This document shows positions 31,160-41,098 of a stretch of 64,000 bases of DNA, in pieces. The DNA comes from Asparagopsis taxiformis (lineage: Eukaryota > Rhodophyta > Florideophyceae > Bonnemaisoniales > Bonnemaisoniaceae): the NCBI GenBank assembly GCA_030407315.1, contig JALQPE010002268.1, positions 18,339-82,338 of the forward strand, given 5' to 3'. The notes beneath the pieces are model-generated. The model made no database searches and had not been told where the DNA came from. It worked only from the letters and a program-made list of their open reading frames with translations. Within the stretch, counting starts at the first letter, position 1, and each line of letters starts with the position of its first letter. The translations under genes were made by a program, and so were the position numbers.

Positions 31160-33517
31160 CTAGACTTCCATGTAATCCTCCCCAGAACTGCCAGCTGAAG
31201 AAGAGCTGGTATCACTCTCGACGTCGTGGGGTAACTCGTACATATCTGGCCTTGCGACCGGACGCGAGTCCTTCAACGGTGCATAGACTAGATCGTTGAC
31301 TAAGACCGATGTTTCCCGAATTGCCATGGTGTGGGCCCTAATATGATGAGGATAAACCATCTTGTATTTCTTCCCAAGCTTGGTTTTCATCAGCTCGTGA
31401 TCTTTCCATCCCGGGCCGCTGTGCTCGAGGTCCCCACGACATACTATAACAGAATACGGTAGGATCCATACCAATTCTGGCTTGAGAAGGGGAAATATGG
31501 CCGCTGCAGATCGATGGGGAGCGTTAAGGAATGCATGGCTTCGCGGCCGTACAATAAGCGGAGTGCCCATTGCACCAGTAGCGATGAATGAATAATCCGG
31601 AAATGGAATAGGAGTCCCGTTGAAGCGGTTTTCGTCTTCTAACGGAGGACCAGGGTAGACGAAGTCGAGATGTGGGACTTGGCGCTCGCAACGAGATCCA
31701 GTTAGAAGCAACCTGAGCCCTGTCTTCCCGAACTGGAGCTTCGGGCCTTTTTCAAATCCGTCCAGAGACGGAGTTGAATCCTCTAGATGCAACTTTTCTG
31801 CTATGATAGCAAAGAAAACATCCAAGGCCGCCTTGTCTCTCGCGAGAGTGGAAGTAGAATCCTTTTCCAGATCTTCCACTACAGCCTTGCATGGGGTCAT
31901 GAACCTTTGTTCATACGGGCCACCACGCGCATCCTGGTCGGAAGAACCCGAATTCAGAATGGGCCCCCAAGCACCATCCTGCCCATCTACGAACATGTTA
32001 CAAAACGAGTCGAGGAGTTTGTGGATAGTAGAGCTCAGCTCGGATGGTTGTAGGATGCCGTCAAGGACGACATAACCAAGAGAGTCCAATCGGGCCCTGG
32101 CACGCTCGAAGTAAACCAATCTTGAAGAACTTGTATCCCCTGCCACGGACTCGATATCCTGCTGAAAATCTTCCACCTCACCCTCCGTTACATGAAATCC
32201 CGAGCGGTGTTCCGGATGCAGCAAACTGGAAATGGAACGCAGCATTGAAGCAGCCTCCTCTACAGAAGTATGACTGGTGAAAAATGATGGGGGCTCAGGT
32301 TGCTGATCCTCGTACCGATGTACTTTGAAACCTTTGGATTGCAACCTCGTAGGAGTGATTTGATCCTCGTCTTCTTTTTCTTCTCCGGAGTCTTCATTGC
32401 CGTCCATGCTTCCTCCCTCATCATTACCTTGCTTGAGTTGCTTTAAAGCAATTGCTGCTTTCTTCGTCTTCTTTGTTCCAGAGGAAGACCGAGGAGTAAC
32501 CGAAGGAGTAGATGGGGAATCAACTGACGCGATGTGCTCAGCAATAGCAGCAGATCTAGCCTTTGAACGAGTAAGACGGGAAGGGAAAGAGAGAGATTGG
32601 GGGGATGATATAGCTCGCCGCTTCGCGGGTGGAGCTCCTGGAGAAGAAGGAAATTTCCTCTTCGCCCCCGTCTGTTGAGGAGCGGGTTCAGAGGGCTGCT
32701 GAGGTTTTTCCACCGAATCAGTACTGGAACTGGCCTTCGCATATGGGTTGAAGTCATCCCCTTCCCAGGCTTCCTCTTCCGTTACTCCCGCTGGCGGCTT
32801 CCAAGATGGTGGGTCACCATCTTTCCCACCATCGTAACATTTCCTGGAACAAACGAAGACCATATCACGCTCCCCTGCAGCGAGGTACTTCCTTGGGATG
32901 AGATGATGCACTCGCGCATAGTCACATAGATTGTGAACCGGATTAATTCCGCAAGCGGTGCATTTATGAACAGCGGCACTTCCAGGAAAAGCGCAGTAAT
33001 CTCCCAAAGAGCATGGAAACGGGCGTGGAGTAGTACTGTCACGCGGTATGCGGCTGACTGTGATGTTAGATACAGTCTTACTTGCTCCCTTCGACGCTGA
33101 ATCCGGAGCTTTCTGAACTTCTGTGCCATCTTCCGCACCATCCGCACCAATTTCATTCCGTGAAGAGGGAGTGGAATGCGCGTCGGGTGGTTCAGAACGG
33201 TTCTCGTCCTCGGAGCCCAGTTGCTCGGGATGTGGAGAATCTGCATCCTTTTCAGGTGCATCCTCCTCAGGTGCATCCTTGGAAATCTCCATGTCGTCAT
33301 CCGACCCAGCGCTGGTTTCGGGTATCACCTGTTTTGATGCGGGAGTGGACGGTAGTTCCTCGACGGTCTCGTCGATAACGACGTCATCAGAAGAGATGGG
33401 GATTGGGAGAGGTTCCATGATAACGTCTTCGAATTGGGTTAAACGACGTTCATGTCTCGAAGCACCCGTAGTCTTCGTCGCTGGTTGAGCAGCACCAGTC
33501 GACTGCGAAGCTTGCAT
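31160..33517 (-). pseudogene. 2OG-Fe(II) dioxygenase with zinc-finger-like segment (B1; C-terminal part of ParB fusion)
   Basis: 785 codons. After an acidic disordered region, residues about 165-235 have a cysteine/histidine-rich, PHD-like pattern (CSLGDYC, HKCTAC, HNLCDYARVHH, FVCSRKC) that may bind zinc; the other three dioxygenases lack it. The dioxygenase domain begins at LGYVVLDGIL (about 480). TGLRLLLTG is followed by HLD (H about 616), the distal H in DLEHSGPGW (about 699), and a basic position in KYKMVYPHH. The frame opens upstream of its ATG as ...QGGEPVTQAI and joins the ParB frame (33439-34755) by a -1 shift near a run of five C (33562-33566). If that shift is real, the gene is broken; if it is a sequence error, the gene is intact. 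Confidence 0.75.
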
Positions 33518-34755
33518 AATAGCTTGAGTGACTGGTTCGCCACCTTGGCGCTTGTCTTGAACCCCCTTGTTTTCCCATTGCCGTCTTCTTCTTCATCCGG
33601 GCCGTGTGATTCGGATGAAACCTGGCGAGTGGACTGAATTCCAAAGCGGTCTCGAAGAACGGATCGAAAACTCTCCAGCCGTGCCTCCTGGTTTTCGGGT
33701 TTCCTCGGCACGGGCTCTTCCTCGTATTGAATCATACGTTTGTAGACGGATTTCCACGTTGGTATCATATCCGTTCCGTCTGATTCCAAGTCTTCGAGGT
33801 CAGCGATGTCTTCGGTCGACAGGTTACTGGCACGTGCCATCTCACGAATGACTTCGTAATATTGTTGAATGTAGGTCAAGTACGTCCGAAGGTCGAAAGA
33901 CGGGCCACGACCGAAGGTGGGAAGCAGTTGGACATTGCGGTAGTGAATGCACTTGACCATTAGCTCACTGGCACGATCCTCCGCCCTTGTAAAAGCAGTG
34001 TCCTTGAGAATTAAAAGACTGATTCCAACTTCGTTTTCCTTTCTTCCTGAGGAAGCCTTGTACGCAGCGTATGTGCGGGGTGAACGCCTCATGTTCAACG
34101 CCACATTCACTATAGAAGATACCGTGCTCTTCTTCAGAATACCGCTGAAGTGGCGCTGGAAGAACCAGTTCGCAACCTGTGATGCAGGCATATCAGCGAC
34201 AGTTCTTTCACCGGGTCGGGCATATTTAACATTGCAGTTATAAATGCTAATGATCGTGTGGATACGATCTCGAACTGTGGTCGGTAACACCGTGTGGACG
34301 AGTTCATTCAAACGCTGACTGAGGTACAGCATGTCCTCCATTGTCATCTTTTCTCCGTCAGGTCTTTGAGCTTCTTGTACTGGGACATTATCAACCACAG
34401 ACGCCAAACGTTCCACCCCTTTTTCTTTGCATCGTAAAAGAGCACGGCGACGATGGAGTCCGTCCACGATGTAATAGCGGCTTCCACTGGATTGGTAGGG
34501 TAAGGAAACAACAGTGATACATCCCACCGCAGAGGTCTGGAAACCTTCCATAACCATCTTGCGGAACAACAAGTCAACATGAGAGTCGTCAACTTCCCGG
34601 GATGTTTCATCGGGGACGTATATGTCCAGAATAGGCAACTTGATCATCTTGAAAACGTAATTCGACAACGAAGAAGCAACGGAGCGTGACATCGCAGGAA
34701 TGACTAGTTGACGTGCGCTGGAAGAAGCTTCCCCTCGGCGGGGACGTAGGCTCAT
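33439..34755 (-). pseudogene. ParB-like domain, N-terminal part of the B1 ParB/dioxygenase fusion
   Basis: Start placed at MSLRPRRGEASSS (34755); an in-frame ATG lies at 34827. ParB-like features are ILDIYVPDETSREVDDSHVDLLFRKMVMEGFQ and YIVDGLHRRRALL (D about residue 98), the same G-x-H-R loop as the other family members. A helical region follows (LSQRLNELVHTVL, then WFFQRHFSGILKK) corresponding to the post-ParB helices of its relatives. The last 45 codons read KLLCKLRSRLVLLNQRRR, probably out-of-frame translation after the -1 shift into 31160-33517. Layout relative to a plus-strand methyltransferase-type gene downstream (36392) repeats that of Element A. Confidence 0.75.
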
Positions 34756-34827
34756 GGTTGGGATCGCAAGGAGGGTCGAATAGCTGACGATTGAAACGGT
34801 ACCAGAGTAACGCGGTATGCCTTTCAA

Positions 34828-35269
34828 GTAGCAGGGGAGTACTAATCAGCTAGCCAGCGAGGGACAATGTATTAACAACAAATTTGTTCAACTGGAAGGA
34901 CACCAAAACTGTGCGTAAAAATTCAGACCGCGCGAGCGGTTTCTATTGGCGCATGGTCCAACCTGAATCGAATAAACGGTCATAGCGCCAGTTCGAATAA
35001 AAATGTTAATTTCGGTAATTTTGCAATCTCGAAAAGTTACCGAACTACATACACCTTTCATGACTCGTATATTATCAATAAGAAAAGAAGAAATGGAAAC
35101 TGACTCTATCTCAGCAAGTATTAATACAACGGAAGTAGTCCTGAACCATTCATGACTTGTTCCAGTTAGTCAATGTTCTTCAGACATGTGCCGGATGCAG
35201 CTACACGAACCGTTTATTGAGCCTCACACCCTTTTATTTCTCCTACCTACCTTTTCCGCGCAGTGCTGA
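34828..35269. other. Upstream region of the B1 ParB gene
   Basis: About 440 bp, AT-rich, with no recognisable gene or repeat apart from the start of the inverted block that follows. Confidence 0.3.
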
Positions 35270-35836
35270 AGTGTCAGTATCTTTTTGTTCTCGTTAGATA
35301 TAACGGTTCTCAGGTGTGCCTTGGCACTGCTCCCTACGACCAGAACACCTCCACAGCGCCTTTTCCGTAGATGATAAAATTTGGTAATTTTTTGGGCTCC
35401 AAAAATTACCAAATTTTATCATCTCCCAAATCGTCCGTTCGGACCACCATGGCAGCCTTTCTGCTCGCCACCAAACCCACTCCACCACTCTCTACGTCTT
35501 CATCTACCTATCTGAACCGACCCCAATACACCTCACTCCGCGTCTTTGTGTGCGCGTCCGGCTATCATTTACTGTTGTACCATTTCTGGAAAGCTGGGCC
35601 GAAGTGAGCTAGAACAAAGATTTGGGACCTCCCATACTACTCCTCAGGTGTGCCTTGGCACTGCTATCAACGACCAGAACACCTCCACAGCGCCTTTCCG
35701 TGGATGATAAAATTTGGTAATTTTTTGGGCTCCAAAAATTACTCGAGTAAAAACTGATCTAGCTCCCGACAAAGATTAGATCAGTTTTTACTCGAGTAAT
35801 TTTTAGAGCCCGAAAAATTACCAAATTTTATCATCT
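35270..35836 (-). repeat. B1 hairpin repeat block, right (inverted partner of 30241-30870)
   Basis: In reverse complement it has the same order as the left block: hairpin, spacer, hairpin, spacer. The outer hairpin is 35703-35762 with 35776-35836 and has the TTACTCGAGTAA core in both arms. The inner one (35370-35423) is shortened and has lost the core. The pair forms about 600-bp inverted repeats around the single ParB/dioxygenase gene. Confidence 0.88.
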
Positions 35837-35880
35837 CCCAAATCGCCTGTTCGCGTTCGTTTGCTGCTGCCCGACCCATT

Positions 35881-35958
35881 GCCACTTGTGGGAAATTGCG
35901 CGCGCAATTTACCACAAGTGGCACGTCTCGAATTATAGCGCTATAATTCGAGACGTGC
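35881..35958. repeat. Double hairpin
   Basis: Two palindromes overlap by two bases. 35881-35922 has 21-bp arms with one mismatch, starting GCCACTTGTGG. 35921-35958 is a perfect 38-bp palindrome centred on TAGCGCTA. Confidence 0.9.
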
Positions 35959-36391
35959 GCCCCTTCACGCTCAATTCCATCGATCCGCTCCGGTATAAAT
36001 ATCATGAGAACCGTTCTAGAAGGGGTGTGGGATGTCTTCCACGAAAATTGTATTTTGCATAGACAGTGAATGAGGTGTGAACGGGTGGAAGCAGTGTATT
36101 AGCCAGCTTAGAGTCCTCCGCAGTAGACCCCGATTTCACTAATACGATACTTCCAACCGTTCAGTTCGGATTCTCATAGTTTCATGGACAACCCTTGTAA
36201 TGTCAGGTGCTGACATGCATGTCCTCGCGACCTCTCCATAGCACTTTACAGATTGTTCCGAGGAATGCACAAATTACGATTTCAAATTTGCGGTCCTTTT
36301 CTTACCAGCACTTCCGCTGCCACCGACGCATCGACCTCATTTCGGATTCTGCCTTCTTCTTTTCCTCTTCTATTGCTATATTCAAGGCGCG
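35959..36391. other. Gene-free stretch before the decayed ParB-methyltransferase gene
   Basis: About 430 bp. It probably holds the old promoter. No specific element recognised. Confidence 0.3.
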
Positions 36392-38223
36392 ATGGTTGAT
36401 ACAATGAAACATGGGGCTGTTATCTCTGCAAGCGAGCGTGGCCCCACCAATCCAGGGGACTTGTATGGAGACGGAACTATCATATGGGTAGATCCAGCTC
36501 GTGTTGTTTCTATACCAGCAATTGAAGGTTTTGGTACTGCAGCTTCAGACATTTCTTCCCGAGTGTCTCTGGACTTTGATGCACTCCATCTTTACGGATC
36601 TATCACTGAAAATGGTGATGTCACCCTTGTCGGAGGCATGGACGTCTGTGAGGAGATCTGGTCGCGCCCCCGCACGAAAACTTCACGGTTTCTAGTACGC
36701 ATGAGCTACGAGTCTATCTCTTCAGAGCCACACACACTGATCTCTATTGTTTATCACATCCTCAGGAGAGAAAGACGGGTTCCCTTCACTGAATCAGTTG
36801 CCATACTTGCATACCTTCGTGACTACTGGCATGATCGGGAGAGGAATGAGGATAACGTTCCCCTTGCACATCGCACCCTCCCAGGATTTCGAGCTGCTGT
36901 CAAGGCCATGTTCCAATCATAGCTTCCGCCTGCGGCAGTCGCTGTCATGGAAGATTGGTTTGGGAAGGCCTACCATCGTCATACCTTCAATATCGTCCAG
37001 TCCCTCCGCACTTTCTCGTCTTCGGAATGCGATGAGGGGTCTAACGACGTAGACACGAGGGTTTGGGATATGTTCCTGACCAGTTGTTCCTTACAAGACT
37101 TATCAATGTCTCTCTTCACGCCAGTGTTCGTTGTAGAAGAGCACAGAACAACCACAAAGTTACCATCCAGCCAAAGCCTCCACAGCCAAGGTTCGGAACC
37201 TCTTCCCGTTGCACAGTATTTCCACTCAGTGCACACGGCGTCTCGGTCTTCAATTGGTCGTGAATCATTCGTGCGGCAGACTCTGGCTTGCCAATTCTTT
37301 GTTGCGCATACCCAGCTACGAACTACGGACCATGGAAACTGGGCTACTCCAAGAGTTTCTTCCGCTTTCGAGAAGATTATATTTCTCATGGCTATGCTAC
37401 AAATGGAAAGAGATTTAAAAGCCACCCCGGTGAGGCCGAGAACAAGGTCCTCGTCTAATCGAACTGTATTGATCAGAAAGGAATCTCCTGCTTCCGCTCA
37501 GCGCCTCCGAGGCGCTGAGCATAGCGTAGCCGAGTCGGCTACGCTATTCATGTGGTCGTGAAGGCATGGGATACACTGGCTCGTGCACTGGATGTTTCAA
37601 CGGCCGAGGAACTTCTCCAACCTTATCTTCTTTATGATCAGCGCATGTTCAAGTACCATGTGCTAGACTCAGAGGAAAGGGGGTTCTCTCCTCTTCGAGA
37701 GCTAAAGACGTTATTGCATGGCAGAGGGGCCGTGCGAAAGTTGCAGCATGCCAAAAGTATATCCCATCGAGCAGTTCATCGCTCCGTCCTCCAAGACGCT
37801 CAGATGCGCCTCTGCGCCTCCTCCTTCTGGGCACACATTACAGATATTACTAAGGATCGAAAACTATTTGACCAGACCGTTTCTTCTCCGAAACAAAACG
37901 CGTTTCTTTGCGCATTTGAAGCACAGGAAGATTCTATAGAAACTGATTCTGGGAGGTTCACTTCTATTCCTGGCCTTCAAAACGTCGAGAGGCAGCTCAC
38001 GGCCTTCAGAAACTCTGAACTACCACAATCGACTCCTGAACCAAACGAGGAGCTTTTTGGAGAAGCTGATACATCTTTCGCTCCCGTTCCTGCGTCACCA
38101 TCCATTGAACAAAACACGGATACAGGTGTCAAACGGAAGCGACTGGACAACAGTAATGAAACTGATGTTCCTGCAAAGTCAGCTCGCACTTCTGAGCCGG
38201 TGAGCGCTCATAAGCGCTCATAG
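36392..38223 (+). pseudogene. Decayed ParB-methyltransferase-family gene lacking the catalytic part (B1)
   Basis: Colinear with the first 550 residues of the B2 fusion protein. IIWVDPARVVSIPAIEGFG aligns with LLHIDPFKIKRYVEIRE, but the G-x-H-R loop has become GGMDVCEE. A TAG at 36920-36922 interrupts the frame. Beyond it HTFNIVQSLRTFS and VWDMFLTSC align with SCLSILRVLRPYS and CLWQLFC. A double hairpin (37496-37547) and a -1 frame change follow. Then VVKAWDTLARAL and LQPYLLYDQRMF align with VMSAWDTTAMIL and CRPYMVFDSEKF. The gene stops at 38221-38223 in the linker, with no DPPY motif, motif I or SET. B2 begins 48 bp further on. The missing half is not on the other side of B2, so it was lost separately. 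Confidence 0.72.
37496..37547. repeat. Double hairpin inside the decayed gene
   Basis: Two contiguous near-perfect palindromes: 37496-37520 (12-bp arms GCTCAGCGCCTC, one central base) and 37521-37547 (13-bp arms ATAGCGTAGCCGA, one central base). They lie at the frame change between conserved blocks of the pseudogene, so they may be a 52-bp insertion. Confidence 0.9.
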
Positions 38224-38270
38224 AAGGCCATCAGACACAAGTACTGCCGAGTCCTTAGACATCGAATCTA

Positions 38271-38660
38271 CACTACTGAGTTTGAGATCAAAAAATGTAG
38301 TAAATTTACTGCCTGAGGCAGTAAAAATCACTGCCTGAGCAATGTAGTGCCTGAGGCAGTAAAATTACTATTTTAATTTTTTCAGTTCTAGTGCCGCAGA
38401 CAGTAAAATACAAAATTTCCTGGCAGTACGGTATGTAGCAGAATGCAGTACTGTACGATAGCAAATTCTAGTAATTTTTGCTGGTACCACAGGGCAGTAG
38501 TGCAATGCAGTGATTTTTGATGATTTCTGCAATGGAATGTACTGCCGTACAGTACTGCCCTGGCAAATGACCTGGCATTAGAATCAGGCAGTAAAATATA
38601 CTGGCTCCGGCAGTGAATTGTACTGCCTGCAAGTACTGCCTTGATAGTAATTGGTGATTG
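38271..38660 (+). repeat. B2 left end with GGCAGTA subterminal array
   Basis: Terminal repeat 38271-38290, then more than ten TACTGCC, ACTGCC or GGCAGTA words in both orientations, many paired head-to-head (for example TTTACTGCCTGAGGCAGTAAA). Some lie 20-25 bp apart. Confidence 0.85.
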
Positions 38661-38968
38661 GTATTTTCTGAGATTCAATGTTGCAATAGTTGTCCAGGAT
38701 AGGGTTGTACAATGTGTTCGCATGTGAGTTCAAGTAGAGAAGAGAGGAAACTATTCTGAAGCTACTAGTAGTGAGAAGTGTAGAGGATGCATGGTCACAT
38801 GGAAATGACCGTTACAAAAAAGGTAGGAGAAAATCGGTCGTTTTCCGAGGATATGAGTAGAGTAGTTGGCATTATTTGTTACTATTGCTAGCATTCTCGT
38901 TGCAGGAAAAGCGTTTGGAGTGACACTCTGCGATTGGAACGAGAGGCGAAGGCGAAGTTTGACGGAAG

Positions 38969-39781
38969 ATGGAATCTCAGCGTCGTGAGGAAAATCCAAA
39001 TGACTGCCTAGCAGGGATTATTCGAGAGGGATTCAGGACAGTGACTGGGGAAGTTCGTCGTATTGGGGAGAGGATGGATGAAATCGACGATGATCGAACG
39101 TCCCAACGCCAGCAAATCGAAAAGCTGATGAGTCGCGTCGAGTTTATAGTAACGGAATTACAGGGTGTGAAAGACATCTGTGATGGTTTATTACAGCAGA
39201 GTCAGGGCAATTCGAAGAAGGGGATGACTGACAAGGACAGGGACCGTTTGCGCATCTCGCAGTCAGCAGAACTATCGTTTTCTTACAATTTTCTGTGTGC
39301 AGTATTTGGAACTGTTGTACCTTTGCTGGTCGACAAGATTGATGCTGGGGCGACAATTTACACCAACCAAGGAATCTACGACCTCCGTGGTTGCAGGTTG
39401 CTCTCTGCAATGATGTTTGCGAAGCAGAGCAATGACAAGAGGGATGTGTTCCAATCCAACACCGGGAAGAACAACATCGAGCTTCGATTCCAAGTGGTGA
39501 TGTCTCTCCTGCGGAACATTCAGAAGGAAAAGTCGGGTACAGGCCGTACAGTGGAAGGCTCGAGCTCTGGACGCGATTCGAATGCGTTCAACGTCTGGAA
39601 GGAGAACAAGTACATTCCGGACAAAATAATCGAAGAAGTTGTTTATGGTGCCACTGGCGATGGCCGAAACCAGCCTGCAGGAAGCATTGACGGAGGGGCT
39701 AGGAAGCGGAGGAAAACAGATGGAAATGGTGGACAGTTGAGCAAGCGTGAAATATCTTTGGCTGTTACGAAGTTGCGCTGA
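38969..39781 (+). CDS. Small coiled-coil protein, N-terminal frame (B2)
   Basis: 270 codons from ATG. Residues about 25-75 form a coiled coil (VRRIGERMDEIDDDRTSQRQQIEKLMSRVEF). A globular part follows (LSFSYNFLCAVFGTVVPLLVDKIDAG) with no known family. A basic stretch ARKRRKTDG near the end resembles a nuclear localisation signal. The frame stops at 39779-39781. The next frame (39787-40491) is in -1 relation and opens at 39751, so the two may be one protein with the join between about 39751 and 39781. It occupies the same side of the methyltransferase-SET gene's neighbourhood as an accessory coiled-coil gene does in Element A, but I see no firm sequence match between them. Confidence 0.65.
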   Translation: MESQRREENPNDCLAGIIREGFRTVTGEVRRIGERMDEIDDDRTSQRQQIEKLMSRVEFIVTELQGVKDICDGLLQQSQGNSKKGMTDKDRDRLRISQSAELSFSYNFLCAVFGTVVPLLVDKIDAGATIYTNQGIYDLRGCRLLSAMMFAKQSNDKRDVFQSNTGKNNIELRFQVVMSLLRNIQKEKSGTGRTVEGSSSGRDSNAFNVWKENKYIPDKIIEEVVYGATGDGRNQPAGSIDGGARKRRKTDGNGGQLSKREISLAVTKLR

Positions 39782-39786
39782 CAAAG

Positions 39787-40491
39787 GTGCTCGGTTTCCT
39801 GAACAAGTCTAGAGAGCAGGTGCGCCATCGATTCCTTGTCGAACTGGGGTTCGCTCTAGTCTTGGAAACGGACGCCTCTATCACTTTCGAGTTTCCAACT
39901 CACGATCTCATTCGAGATATGGATGTTATCCCCGATACCCGTGTGACCAACGGAAATCTAAGGCCTGAGGAACGGAAAGTTGTGGATGACAAGAATTCCG
40001 AGATCTTGATACAATTCATCGCTGAGCGGAAAGAGATGGTTGTCATCATTCAGTACGAAGTCGAGATATCGGGATGTGTGGCCAAAAGGATGATTCGAAG
40101 GAGAATCAATATCCTGGAGGTAGCCCTGAACACTGCAATTGCTTTCCTTCAATGCACGAGTAGAATGGTTTTCCTGCGACGTTCCTGCAATTCACTCAGA
40201 TTTGTCTATGCAATCGCTTCCGGGATTCTAGAAATTTTCAAGGTACAATCAGGTCAGACCTTCGAAGAAAGTGTACAAGACGAGCTCAAACAATTAGGAA
40301 AGGCGATGTTGCCGAGTGAGCGAATCTGTAAGAGGCATCTCTGCGAAGATGTACTGACAATTACTAACGAAAAATTCGATGAACAACACTTGGAACAGCG
40401 TAGTACCGCGTTTGAGGAGGATAGCGGACATGGAAATGAAGAAGATGGGAGTGAAAGCTACGTTGAAGTTTTCCTTGATGAGGAAGATTGA
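39787..40491 (+). CDS. Continuation frame of the B2 coiled-coil protein
   Basis: 234 codons counted from a GTG; the first residues are VLGFLNKSREQVRHRFLVELGF. No good independent ATG start lies nearby, which supports reading it as the C-terminal half of 38969-39781. It has hydrophobic helical stretches (ILEVALNTAIAFLQ) and an acidic tail (EEDGSESYVEVFLDEED). The family is not recognised. The alternative is a separate small gene starting further in, at an internal methionine. Confidence 0.55.
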   Translation: MLGFLNKSREQVRHRFLVELGFALVLETDASITFEFPTHDLIRDMDVIPDTRVTNGNLRPEERKVVDDKNSEILIQFIAERKEMVVIIQYEVEISGCVAKRMIRRRINILEVALNTAIAFLQCTSRMVFLRRSCNSLRFVYAIASGILEIFKVQSGQTFEESVQDELKQLGKAMLPSERICKRHLCEDVLTITNEKFDEQHLEQRSTAFEEDSGHGNEEDGSESYVEVFLDEED

Positions 40492-40799
40492 TAATGGAAG
40501 CGGATAAGTAAAGTTTCATAACCTTTGAAGTAAAATAATTACGACGAGGCAGACTGAGGAGAAATAGAAACCTTTAGATATGAAACTGTCTAGGATATGA
40601 GTGGAAAAGGTGCACCCTAGCATGCTACGTACTACATGGTGTACTGGAAACAATAGCTATCGTTCTTATTTTTCAGCTCACTCTGCGACTAGAAAGCGTC
40701 ATGTCTACTACGGTTAAGAGTTTTACCCTGTCATTGAGCACGCCTCTAGTAGCTTCGGGGCCTGTGCAGTCCCATCCAATGCCGTAGCTCCACCTGGCA

Positions 40800-40930
40800 G
40801 AGTAGTGCGGAAAATAATACCGGGTATTATTTTGAGGAATATTTTGCCAAGTGGAGGGCAATCATTCGTACCGACTACAGGCGATCCCTGGACGAAACCT
40901 AAGAATAATACCCGGTATTATTTTCAGGGA
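40800..40930. repeat. B2 palindromic repeat array 1 (two units)
   Basis: Two copies of AATAATACCSGGTATTATT at 40813-40831 and 40904-40922, period 91 bp, with shared flank TTTTGCCAAGTGGAGGGCAATCATT. The central base is G in the first copy and C in the second. Confidence 0.9.
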
Positions 40931-41098
40931 TATTTTGCCAAGTGGAGGGCAATCATTGTTACAGAATGCAGACAGTCCCTGGACGAAGGAACAGGCCAGA
41001 AAGATACGGAGCATGTATCGATGGATACCATCGACTTAATCGAGGTTGACTAACTCTGAACAGTCTTGTAGACCCATCTAGAAAAGATAGAAAACGTT

